A DNA stretch of 52,996 nt from Phaeobacter sp. (GTDB lineage Bacteria; Pseudomonadota; Alphaproteobacteria; Rhodobacterales; Rhodobacteraceae): the NCBI RefSeq assembly GCF_022825805.1, contig NZ_JAJDWC010000118.1, positions 1 through 52,996 of the forward strand, read 5' to 3'. Each line of letters opens with the position of its first letter. Position 1 is the first letter of the stretch. The translations under genes and the position numbers were made by a program. The notes beneath the pieces are model-generated. The model was given only the letters and a program-made list of their open reading frames with translations, ran no database searches and had not been told where the DNA came from. This document shows positions 15,610-23,108 of this stretch, one piece after another.

Positions 15610-16713
15610 ATGGCAGAAATTGGCATCGGAATTCTGGGCGGCGGATACATGGGGAAGGCGCATTCCGTGGCCATGTCCGCGGTTGGCGCGGTGTTCAACA
15701 CGACCCTGCGCCCGCGGCTTGAGATGATTTGCGCGTCAACTGCAGAAAGCGCGGAAAAATATCGGGCAGCCTATGGGTTTCGACGTGCCACGCAGCATTG
15801 GCAGGACCTTGTTGAGGCGCCGGAGGTCGACGCAATCGTGATTGCGACCCCGCAAGAAACGCACCGCCAGATTGCCGAAGCGGCCTTTGCGCTGGGCAAG
15901 CCGGTGTTTTGTGAAAAGCCGCTTGGCGCGTCGTTGGCAGACAGCAGGGCTATGGTGGCAGCGGCGCAGCGGTCGAGGTGCGTGAATATGGTTGGGTTCA
16001 ACTACATTCGCACCCCAGCCAGCCAATATGCGCGGCAGCTGATTTCAAGCGGCGCAATTGGAGAGGTCACGTGGTTTCGTGGGGAGCATACGGAAGACTT
16101 CTATGCGGATCCTGAAACCCCTGCCTCCTGGCGCACGGATGGGGCGGCAAATGGCACCATGGGCGATCTTGCACCCCATATGATCAACGCGGCGCTGGCG
16201 CTGATCGGGCCGCTGAAAGAGGTGATGGCCGAGATCGAAACCGTCCATCACCAACGCCCCGGTGGTCAGGTGACCAACGATGATCAAGGGCAGATGATGT
16301 GCCGGTTTGAAAATGGCGCTATGGGTCAGATGTTCTTTAGCCGGATCGCGATGGGCCGAAAGATGGGTTACGCCTACGAGATCACCGGGACCAAAGGCGC
16401 CATTCGGTTCGATCAGGAAGATCAGAACGCGCTGTGGCTGTATTTGAACGAGCCGGATGCTGCGCAGCGGGGATTTCGCAAAATCCTGACAGGTCCCGCC
16501 CATCCCGATTACCTGCCATTTTGCCAAGGCCCCGGCCATGGCACCGGGTATCAGGATCAGATCATCATTGAAGCGCGCGATTTTCTGCAGGCGATTGAAA
16601 CCAACACGCCAGTTTGGCCCACCTTTGAGGATGGTTTGGCGGTCAATCAGGTGATCGCCGCAGCGATGTCTTCGGCCCAGTCGCGCAGCTGGCAAACCCT
16701 ATCTCAGTTTTAA
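15610..16713 (+). CDS. Gfo/Idh/MocA-family dehydrogenase of the inositol locus (first of two rightward)
   Basis: The protein has 367 residues from ATG at 15610; an upstream in-frame start overlaps the operator palindrome region and is unlikely. Rossmann motif GILGGGYMGKAH lies near the start, FCEKPLG near 97-103 contains the catalytic Lys, and 'GTMGDLAPHMINAAL' holds the Asp/His pair. The pathway step is not certain: scyllo-inositol or other inositol-isomer dehydrogenase is the most likely job given the neighbours iolE and iolD. It is 22 bp upstream of iolE and probably in the same operon. Confidence 0.8.
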   Translation: MAEIGIGILGGGYMGKAHSVAMSAVGAVFNTTLRPRLEMICASTAESAEKYRAAYGFRRATQHWQDLVEAPEVDAIVIATPQETHRQIAEAAFALGKPVFCEKPLGASLADSRAMVAAAQRSRCVNMVGFNYIRTPASQYARQLISSGAIGEVTWFRGEHTEDFYADPETPASWRTDGAANGTMGDLAPHMINAALALIGPLKEVMAEIETVHHQRPGGQVTNDDQGQMMCRFENGAMGQMFFSRIAMGRKMGYAYEITGTKGAIRFDQEDQNALWLYLNEPDAAQRGFRKILTGPAHPDYLPFCQGPGHGTGYQDQIIIEARDFLQAIETNTPVWPTFEDGLAVNQVIAAAMSSAQSRSWQTLSQF

Positions 16714-16735
16714 GTATCGAAGAAAGATCGACAAG

Positions 16736-17629
16736 ATGACGATTAGAATTGGCAATGCGCCCTGTTCATGGGGTGTGGAATTCGCGCAGGATCCCAGAAA
16801 CCCCGAGTGGCGGACTGTTCTGCAGCAATGCGCTGAGGCAGGGTACAAAGGGATTGAGCTGGGGCCTGTCGGCTTTATGCCGGAAGATCCGGCGATCCTG
16901 GCCGATGCCTTGGCTGAACATGATCTGAGCCTGATTGGCGGGGTGGTGTTTCGGGGGTTTCACGATCCTGCACAATGGGAGGATGTGCTGGATGGAACCC
17001 ATCGGACCTGCAAAGCGCTGAAAGCGCATGGGGCTGAGCATCTGGTGTTGATCGATTCCATTTCGGACCGTCGTGCCGCGACCGCGGGACGGGCGACCGA
17101 GGCGGAGCAGATGGACAAAGCGGAATGGACCGCCTTTCGCGACAGGCTGGCCACAGTTGCCAAGATCGGCAGTGAGGACTATGGGCTGACCGTCGGGATC
17201 CATGCGCATGCCGCGGGCTTCATGGATTTCGAGCCAGAACTGGAACGCCTGTTGTCAGAGGTCGATGACCAGATCCTCAAAATCTGCTTTGACACCGGGC
17301 ATCATTCCTATGCCGGCTTTGATCCCGTTGCCTTTATGAAACGTCATATCGACCGGATCAGCTACATGCATTTCAAAGATATTGATCCGGCGGTGAAGGC
17401 AGATGTTATCGCGAAGCGCACCGGGTTCTATGAGGCTTGCGGTCAGGGTATTTTCTGCAATCTCGGCGAGGGTGATGTGGATTTCGCCGCCGTGCGCCAG
17501 GTGCTTCTGGATGCTGGTTTCTCGGGTTGGTGTACGGTTGAGCAGGATTGCGATCCGCTGCTTGATCCCGATCCGGTTGGCGATGCGCGGATCAATCGCG
17601 CGTTTCTTGAAACCATTGGCTTCAATTGA
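16736..17629 (+). CDS. iolE: Myo-inosose-2 dehydratase (IolE-like TIM barrel)
   Basis: The protein has 297 residues of the xylose isomerase-like / AP endonuclease family 2. The start 'IRIGNAPCSWGVEF' is the signature of inosose dehydratases. Metal-site segments are visible as 'GIHAHAAGFMDFEPELERLL', 'ICFDTGHHSYAG', 'YMHFKDID' and 'GWCTVEQDCD'. It dehydrates scyllo-inosose to the trihydroxycyclohexane dione that IolD hydrolyses. Some sugar isomerases or epimerases share the fold, but the surrounding iol genes make IolE the best reading. Confidence 0.82.
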   Translation: MTIRIGNAPCSWGVEFAQDPRNPEWRTVLQQCAEAGYKGIELGPVGFMPEDPAILADALAEHDLSLIGGVVFRGFHDPAQWEDVLDGTHRTCKALKAHGAEHLVLIDSISDRRAATAGRATEAEQMDKAEWTAFRDRLATVAKIGSEDYGLTVGIHAHAAGFMDFEPELERLLSEVDDQILKICFDTGHHSYAGFDPVAFMKRHIDRISYMHFKDIDPAVKADVIAKRTGFYEACGQGIFCNLGEGDVDFAAVRQVLLDAGFSGWCTVEQDCDPLLDPDPVGDARINRAFLETIGFN

Positions 17630-17640
17630 TGGGGGAAACC

Positions 17641-18798
17641 ATGGCGAAACTGAAGTGGGGCATGATTGGCGGCGGTGAACACAGCCAGATTGGTCCGGCC
17701 CATCGGCTTGGCGCAGGCTTGGATGGGGCCTTTGACTTTGTCGCTGGTGCGCTGGACCACCGCCCCGAAGAGGGACGTGCCTATGGCCAGCGCCTTGGTT
17801 TGGCTTCTGACCGTGCCTATGGCGATTGGGAGGAAATGCTCGCAGGCGAGCGCGGACGCGAGGACCGTGTGGATCTCGTGACCGTGGCGACGCCAAACGC
17901 AACGCATTTCGAAATCACCAAACGCTTCCTCGAAGCCGGGTTCCATGTGCTGTGTGAAAAGCCGATGACGATGACCGTTGAAGAGGGGGAGGAGATCGTC
18001 AAATTGGCCAAATCCACTGGGCGTATTTGCGCGGTGAACTATGGCTATACCGGCTATTCGCTGGTCCGTCATATGAGGGCGATGGTGGCGCGCGGTGATC
18101 TGGGTCAGATCCGCATGGTGAAGGCAGAATTCGCCCATGGTCATCATGCTGACGCAGCAGATGCAGACAATCCGCGGGTGCGCTGGCGCTATGATCCGGC
18201 ACAGGCCGGTGTGTCCGCGCAGTTCGCCGATTGTGGGATCCACGCCTTGCATATGGCCAGTTTCGTCATCGGCCAGGAGGTCACGCGCCTGTCCGCCGAC
18301 ACCGTAAGCTGCATTGCCAGCCGGGAGTTGGAAGATGATGCGATGGTTAATCTGCGATTTGATGGTGGCGCAGTCGGACGCCTTTGGACGTCGTCTATCG
18401 CGATTGGCCGACAGCACGGGCTGACCCTTCAGGTGTTTGGAGAGAAGGGCGGGCTGCGTTGGTCGCAGGAACAGCCGAACCAGCTCTACTGGATGCCGTT
18501 GGGGGGACGCAGCACGGTGATTGAGCGGGGGGAGGCCAACCTGAGCCCGGAGGCAGATCGTACGAGCCGAGTCACCATCGGTCACGCCGAAGGCATGCCG
18601 CTTGCGTTTGCCAATATCTACAGCGATCTGGCAGAGGCGATCCGCGCCGAAAAAGAAGGGTGTCCGGTGGATCCGGCGGCGGATCTTTATCCGCGGGCCG
18701 AAGATGGGCTGCGGTCGATGGCTGCTGTGTTTGCGGTCGCAGAAAGCGGTGCAGAGGCAGGCGCTTGGCTGGATGCGCGCCCTCCGATGTTCCGCTGA
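17641..18798 (+). CDS. Gfo/Idh/MocA-family dehydrogenase of the inositol locus (second of two rightward)
   Basis: The protein has 385 residues from ATG at 17641, preceded by GGGGGAAACC; earlier in-frame TTG/ATG codons at 17626/17629 lack a ribosome-binding site. 'GMIGGGEHSQIGPAHRLGA' is the dinucleotide motif, 'LCEKPMTM' has the catalytic Lys, and 'FADCGIHALHMASFV' carries the conserved Asp and His. This longer type, with 'IGPAHR' after the glycine motif, is common in inositol and other polyol clusters, where it acts on inositol isomers or keto-inositols. The substrate is not determined by sequence. It follows iolE by 11 bp. Confidence 0.8.
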   Translation: MAKLKWGMIGGGEHSQIGPAHRLGAGLDGAFDFVAGALDHRPEEGRAYGQRLGLASDRAYGDWEEMLAGERGREDRVDLVTVATPNATHFEITKRFLEAGFHVLCEKPMTMTVEEGEEIVKLAKSTGRICAVNYGYTGYSLVRHMRAMVARGDLGQIRMVKAEFAHGHHADAADADNPRVRWRYDPAQAGVSAQFADCGIHALHMASFVIGQEVTRLSADTVSCIASRELEDDAMVNLRFDGGAVGRLWTSSIAIGRQHGLTLQVFGEKGGLRWSQEQPNQLYWMPLGGRSTVIERGEANLSPEADRTSRVTIGHAEGMPLAFANIYSDLAEAIRAEKEGCPVDPAADLYPRAEDGLRSMAAVFAVAESGAEAGAWLDARPPMFR

Positions 18799-18829
18799 GA
18801 CGGCAGAGAGACCACTGTTCTAACGGCAA

Positions 18830-18859
18830 CAGTTCAGGGCAGTTCGGGGCAGTTCAGGG
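18830..18859 (+). repeat. Three tandem 10-bp units
   Basis: CAGTTCAGGG, CAGTTCGGGG and CAGTTCAGGG follow each other directly in the 91-bp gap between the convergent dehydrogenase and LacI genes. A GCGCG...CGCGC inverted repeat comes next and may act as a weak terminator, although no T tract follows. Confidence 0.8.
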
Positions 18860-18889
18860 GCGCGGGTGTATCTCGCGCTCCTGATGGTT

Positions 18890-19897
18890 TTAGGGGTGCT
18901 GTTGCGGCGGGCGCAATGTTCCACGTTCCACAACGTGGCAGGGGAAAATACGCGCTTCGGGGTAGCGCTCCGGCTCATCCAACATCGCAACCACCAATTC
19001 AATTGAGGAGTTCACGATCTGCTCAATCGGTTGATGGATGGTGGTCAGATCGTTGCTCTGCCACCGCGCCATTTCCATGTCGTTCAGTCCTATAATCCCG
19101 ATGTCTTCGGGCACGCGCAGCCCCTGTTCGCGGATCGCGCTGAGCGCCCCGATCGACAGAACGTCATCGCCGCAAAAATAGGCGTCCGCCGGTGCGTTTT
19201 GCAAAAGGCGCAGCATTTCGGAGCGGCCCGCTTCAAAAGAATAGGCGTCTGCGAAACTATGGCTGTATGTGACGCCCGTCTGATTGGCCATTTCAGACAG
19301 AAACCCGTCAAAACGGTCTTGTGTGGATGTGGCTGTTTCCGGGCCACCCAGAAAGGCCACGTTTTTATAGCCTCTGGCCAATAGTGTCCTGGCAGCCATT
19401 CTGCCGCATTCCACATTGTCGATGCCAACCACATGCACCTGCGGTGTCGGCGATGAGCGCCCAAAGCTGTGAACCACAGGCACGCCTGCGTCTTTGAACG
19501 CTTTGGCAAACCCGGGCGGCAGCGTGGAAGAGGCGACCACGACGCCGTCGACGGAATATTGCCGCAACATACGAACGGAGTTCTTTGGGTCAATTTCGTC
19601 TGAGAGGTTCACCAAGAGCGGGCGCAGGCCTTTGTCCTGCAGTCGTCTGGTGAACTTGTCAAAAACCTCAAGAAAAATCGGGTTGTGAAAGTTGTTTGAC
19701 ACCAGCCCGATCAGCTTGGTTCGCCCCGTCGTCAAGGAGGAGGCCAACGCGTTCGGGCTGTAGCCCAGCTCTTGTGCGGCTTTTTCGACCTTGCGGCGCA
19801 TTTTTTCGGACACCGACGCGCCATCGGTGAATGTCCGTGACACCGCTGACCGGGACACGTTGGCCCGTTCTGCAACATCTTTCAGCGTGACTGCCAT
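18890..19897 (-). CDS. LacI-family transcriptional regulator of the inositol locus
   Basis: The protein has 335 residues. The N-terminal helix-turn-helix at about 4-24 reads 'LKDVAERANVSRSAVSRTF', and the hinge helix 'YSPNALASSLTTG' is at about 46-58. A periplasmic-binding-protein-like effector domain follows ('IGLVSNNFHNPIFLEVFDKF', 'FLGGPETATSTQDRFDGF', 'IGIIGLNDMEMARWQ'). LacI proteins of this type bind palindromes with central CG. Two perfect copies of TTGCAACCGGTTGCAA lie in the two divergent regions of this locus, one just upstream of this gene, so autoregulation is likely. The effector is probably inositol or a pathway intermediate, by inference. Confidence 0.9.
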   Translation of the reverse strand: MAVTLKDVAERANVSRSAVSRTFTDGASVSEKMRRKVEKAAQELGYSPNALASSLTTGRTKLIGLVSNNFHNPIFLEVFDKFTRRLQDKGLRPLLVNLSDEIDPKNSVRMLRQYSVDGVVVASSTLPPGFAKAFKDAGVPVVHSFGRSSPTPQVHVVGIDNVECGRMAARTLLARGYKNVAFLGGPETATSTQDRFDGFLSEMANQTGVTYSHSFADAYSFEAGRSEMLRLLQNAPADAYFCGDDVLSIGALSAIREQGLRVPEDIGIIGLNDMEMARWQSNDLTTIHQPIEQIVNSSIELVVAMLDEPERYPEARIFPCHVVERGTLRPPQQHP

Positions 19898-20021
19898 TCG
19901 CAGCGTGTCCTTCTGTTATGCCCCGAAATCTAAGGCCACCGCGGTCGATCTGTCGTCTCAAACAATGATCCGTTCATCTATCCCGATTTGCCTCCGAGTT
20001 CAGTAGAAAAATGCTGCCACA

Positions 20022-20041
20022 TTTTGCAACCGGTTGCAAAA
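20022..20041. promoter_or_regulatory. LacI-type operator, copy 2 (regulator / ABC importer divergent region)
   Basis: TTTTGCAACCGGTTGCAAAA is a perfect 20-bp palindrome whose inner 16 bp equals the copy at 15567-15582. It lies 124 bp upstream of the LacI gene start and 82 bp upstream of the binding-protein start, well placed to control both. An open frame starting inside it at 20034 is not the real gene start. Confidence 0.88.
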
Positions 20042-20123
20042 AAAATCGATTCGTGTTTTGCTATCGCCAGACGCGGAGAGAAACCGCCTGCACGCAACAC
20101 GGTGCAAACTCTGGGAGGAAGAA

Positions 20124-21074
20124 ATGACATCTATTTTCAAGACATTTGTAACGGCAACAGCGGTCGCCGCAGCGCCGCTCATGCTCGCGACAGCGGCAGC
20201 GGCCGAAGGCGAAAAATACATTCTCGTCAGCCACGCACCTGACAGCGATAGCTGGTGGAACACCATCAAGAACGGCATTGCGCTGGCAGGTGAGCAGATG
20301 AATGTGGAGGTGGAGTATCGCAATCCACCAACCGGTGACCTGGCGGATATGGCGCGCATCATCGAGCAGGCCGCAGCATCAGGCCCCAATGGCATCATCA
20401 CCACACTGTCCGACTATGACGTGTTGTCTGGTCCGATCCAGGCGGCCGTCGACAGCGGCGTGGACGTCATCATCATGAATTCGGGCACCCCAGATCAAGC
20501 CCGCGAAGTTGGCGCGCTGATGTATGTTGGACAGCCTGAGTACGATGCCGGCTACGCGGCAGGTCTGCGCGCCAAAGGCGATGGCATGGCCAGCTTCCTA
20601 TGCGTGAACCACTACATCAGCTCGCCGTCATCGACCGAGCGCTGCCAGGGGTTTGCGGACGGTCTTGGCGTTGATCTGGGCGAACAGATGATCGACAGCG
20701 GCCAGGACCCTGCAGAGATCAAGAACCGCGTGTTGGCCTATCTCAATGCCAATCCGGAAACCGACGCGATCTTGACGCTTGGCCCAACATCGGCTGATCC
20801 GACCATTCTTGCCCTCGAAGAAAACGGCATGGCGGGTGACATCTACTTCGGCACTTTCGACCTGGGTGAAGAGATCGTCAAAGGCCTGAAATCCGGCGTG
20901 ATCAATTGGGGCATCGACCAGCAGCCATTCCTGCAAGCCTATCTGCCGGTTGTGGTTTTGACCAACTACCATCGTTATGGGGTTCTGCCCGGCAACAACA
21001 TCAACTCCGGTCCTGGTTTCGTCACCAAGGACGCGCTCGAGAAGGTGGAACAATTCGCTGGCGAATATCGCTGA
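20124..21074 (+). CDS. Sugar ABC transporter periplasmic binding protein (CUT2/Frc type), probably inositol
   Basis: The protein has 316 residues from ATG at 20124 with GGGAGGAAG just upstream. The signal peptide is about MTSIFKTFVTATAVAAAPLM up to AAAAEG. The mature protein is a type-I periplasmic binding fold like ribose/fructose-binding proteins: 'ILVSHAPDSDSWWNTIKNGIALAGEQM', 'VDVIIMNSGTPDQAREVGALMYVGQ', 'AILTLGPTSADPTILALEENG', 'GTFDLGEEIVKGL'. It captures sugar in the periplasm for the membrane complex encoded next. Location beside iol genes under a shared operator suggests myo-inositol as ligand, although the closest characterised layout I recall is fructose FrcBCA of Sinorhizobium. 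Confidence 0.88.
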   Translation: MTSIFKTFVTATAVAAAPLMLATAAAAEGEKYILVSHAPDSDSWWNTIKNGIALAGEQMNVEVEYRNPPTGDLADMARIIEQAAASGPNGIITTLSDYDVLSGPIQAAVDSGVDVIIMNSGTPDQAREVGALMYVGQPEYDAGYAAGLRAKGDGMASFLCVNHYISSPSSTERCQGFADGLGVDLGEQMIDSGQDPAEIKNRVLAYLNANPETDAILTLGPTSADPTILALEENGMAGDIYFGTFDLGEEIVKGLKSGVINWGIDQQPFLQAYLPVVVLTNYHRYGVLPGNNINSGPGFVTKDALEKVEQFAGEYR

Positions 21075-21088
21075 TTTGAAACTGTTTT

Positions 21089-21114
21089 GGGCGGCCGCAG
21101 TCTGTGGGCCGCCC
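21089..21114 (+). terminator. Stem-loop between binding-protein and permease genes
   Basis: GGGCGGCC (21089-21096) pairs with GGCCGCCC (21107-21114) across a 10-nt loop; only TTATTG follows. Such hairpins after binding-protein genes usually reduce, rather than stop, transcription of the permease or stabilise the upstream mRNA, giving excess binding protein. Confidence 0.65.
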
Positions 21115-21126
21115 TTATTGTGAGAG

Positions 21127-22254
21127 ATGCCCATGTCTGACGCACATACTCAGATTGCGGGCGATGAGCGGATTAAACACCGCTCTCGTTTCCGCGAAGC
21201 GCTGATCCGGCCCGAACTCGGCGGTATCATCGGCACTGCCATCGTTTTCTTCATGTTCCTGATTTTCGCTGGCGACAGCGGCATGTTCAACAGTCAGGGT
21301 ATTTTGAACTGGAGCCAGATTTCGGCGCAGTTCGTCATCATTGCGGTGGGCGCCTGTCTTTTGATGATTGCGGGGGAGTTTGATCTTTCCGTTGGCTCAA
21401 TGATTGGCTTTGCCGGGATGTTGATCGCGATTTTCAGCGTCACGCTTGGCTGGCCAGTTTGGATGGCCATCATCACGACCTTTGTGGTGGCGCTGGCGAT
21501 TGGCGCGCTGAACGGTTACATCGTGGTGCGCACCGGATTGCCCAGCTTTATCGTAACGCTTGCGTTTCTGTTCATCCTGCGTGGCTTTGCGATCTATCTG
21601 CCCCAAACCATTGAACGCAAAACGATTATTGGCGGGGTCGCTGATGCGGCAGAGGGCGATTGGCTCGCTGCGGTGTTCGGTGGCAAAATCCTGACCGGTC
21701 TATTCCAATGGCTTGGTGACAACGGTTGGATCGCCGTGTTCGAACGCGGCACCCGCAAAGGGCAGCCGGTCGTCGACGGCCTGCCGATGCTGATTGTCTG
21801 GGCGCTTTTGCTGGTTGTTGTTGGGCACTTTATTTTGACCAAAACACGGTTCGGCAACTGGATCTTCGCAGCCGGCGGAGATGCCGAAGCGGCGCGCAAT
21901 TCTGGTGTGCCGGTCAACCGCGTGAAGATCCTGATGTTTATGTTCACGGCCTTCTGCGCGACGGTCTTTGCCACTTGTCAGGTGATGGAATTCGGCAGCG
22001 CCGGGTCGGATCGCGGATTGCTCAAGGAGTTTGAGGCGATCATCGCAGTGGTGATCGGGGGCGCGTTGCTGACCGGCGGCTATGGTTCCGTCATCGGGGC
22101 GGCTCTTGGGGCGCTGATCTTTGGGGTGGTCCAGCAGGGGCTGTTCTTTGCGGGCGTGGAAAGTTCACTGTTTCGTGTCTTCTTGGGCGTCATCTTGTTG
22201 TGCGCGGTGATCCTGAACACTTATATTCGCCGTCTGATCACGGGAGAGCGCTAA
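21127..22254 (+). CDS. Sugar ABC transporter permease (CUT2 family)
   Basis: The protein has 375 residues and around eight to ten hydrophobic segments, including '[20 protein letters not shown]', '[31 protein letters not shown]' and '[19 protein letters not shown]'. The '[10 protein letters not shown]' segment is the CUT2 permease signature that contacts the ATPase, and '[31 protein letters not shown]' is the conserved C-terminal loop and helix. A hydrophilic insert at about 165-215 between membrane parts is longer than in RbsC. ATG at 21127 is used, with ATG at 21133 as an alternative. It forms the inner-membrane channel of the importer. Confidence 0.92.
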   Translation: MPMSDAHTQIAGDERIKHRSRFREALIRPELGGIIGTAIVFFMFLIFAGDSGMFNSQGILNWSQISAQFVIIAVGACLLMIAGEFDLSVGSMIGFAGMLIAIFSVTLGWPVWMAIITTFVVALAIGALNGYIVVRTGLPSFIVTLAFLFILRGFAIYLPQTIERKTIIGGVADAAEGDWLAAVFGGKILTGLFQWLGDNGWIAVFERGTRKGQPVVDGLPMLIVWALLLVVVGHFILTKTRFGNWIFAAGGDAEAARNSGVPVNRVKILMFMFTAFCATVFATCQVMEFGSAGSDRGLLKEFEAIIAVVIGGALLTGGYGSVIGAALGALIFGVVQQGLFFAGVESSLFRVFLGVILLCAVILNTYIRRLITGER

Positions 22255-22255
22255 G

Positions 22256-23041
22256 ATGTCGTCCTCAACCCCTTTGATCGAAATGCAGAACATCCAGAAA
22301 CACTTTGGCAGCGTGATTGCGCTGGCGGGCGTGTCGGTTGGTGTCTACCCGGGTGAATGTCACTGTCTTCTGGGCGACAATGGTGCGGGCAAATCCACCT
22401 TCATCAAAACCATGTCGGGTGTTCACAAGCCAACATCGGGCTCAATCCTCTTTGAGGGTCAGCCGATGCATTTTGCCGATCCACGCGATGCGATTGCAGC
22501 CGGGATTGCGACGGTTCACCAGCATCTGGCGATGATCCCTCTGATGTCAGTCAGCCGGAACTTCTTCATGGGCAACGAACCTGTCCGCAAGATCGGCCCG
22601 CTGAAGATGTTCGACCATGATTATGCCAATCGCATCACCATGGAAGAAATGCGCAAAATGGGCATCAATTTGCGCGGGCCAGATCAGGCGGTTGGCACCC
22701 TATCTGGCGGTGAACGACAGACGGTTGCTATCGCCAGAGCGGTCCATTTCGGCGCCAAAGTTCTGATCCTGGATGAACCGACCTCCGCATTGGGCGTGCG
22801 GCAGACGTCCAATGTGCTGGTGACCATTGATAAGGTCAGAAAGCAGGGCGTTGCCGTGGTCTTTATCACCCACAACGTGCGCCATGCTTTGGCGGTTGGA
22901 GACCGTTTTACTGTGCTCAACCGCGGACAAACGCTGGGGACCGCCAAGCGCGGGGAAATCTCCGCCGAAGAGCTGCAGGACCTGATGGCAGGCGGCCAAG
23001 AGCTGGCCACCCTGGAGGGCAGCCTGGGCGGCACGGTCTAG
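22256..23041 (+). CDS. Sugar ABC transporter ATP-binding protein, single-domain (FrcA-like)
   Basis: The protein has 261 residues with one nucleotide-binding domain: Walker [10 protein letters not shown] near 40-48, Q-loop 'ATVHQHLAM', signature LSGGERQ, Walker [13 protein letters not shown], and switch His in '[11 protein letters not shown]'. Most CUT2 ATPases (RbsA, XylG) have two fused domains of about 500 residues. The half-size form is seen in the FrcA branch and must work as a homodimer. It starts 1 bp after the permease stop. A terminator follows 20 bp after the stop. Confidence 0.93.
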   Translation: MSSSTPLIEMQNIQKHFGSVIALAGVSVGVYPGECHCLLGDNGAGKSTFIKTMSGVHKPTSGSILFEGQPMHFADPRDAIAAGIATVHQHLAMIPLMSVSRNFFMGNEPVRKIGPLKMFDHDYANRITMEEMRKMGINLRGPDQAVGTLSGGERQTVAIARAVHFGAKVLILDEPTSALGVRQTSNVLVTIDKVRKQGVAVVFITHNVRHALAVGDRFTVLNRGQTLGTAKRGEISAEELQDLMAGGQELATLEGSLGGTV

Positions 23042-23061
23042 GTCTAGAAATAGGTTTGGTT

Positions 23062-23092
23062 AAGCCGCCGGTCTTGTGATCCGGCGGCTTTT
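23062..23092. terminator. Bidirectional-looking terminator between importer and beta-galactosidase
   Basis: AAGCCGCCGG (23062-23071) and CCGGCGGCTT (23081-23090) form a 10-bp stem with a 9-nt loop, followed by TTTC on the plus strand. It separates two convergent operons, the inositol importer and the galactoside operon. Confidence 0.85.
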
Positions 23093-23108
23093 CATTGGTT
23101 TTTGCTTT

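Noticed and set aside
17443-18585. 380-codon minus-strand frame opposite iolE and the second dehydrogenase
   Set aside because: Antisense to two genes with clear motifs.
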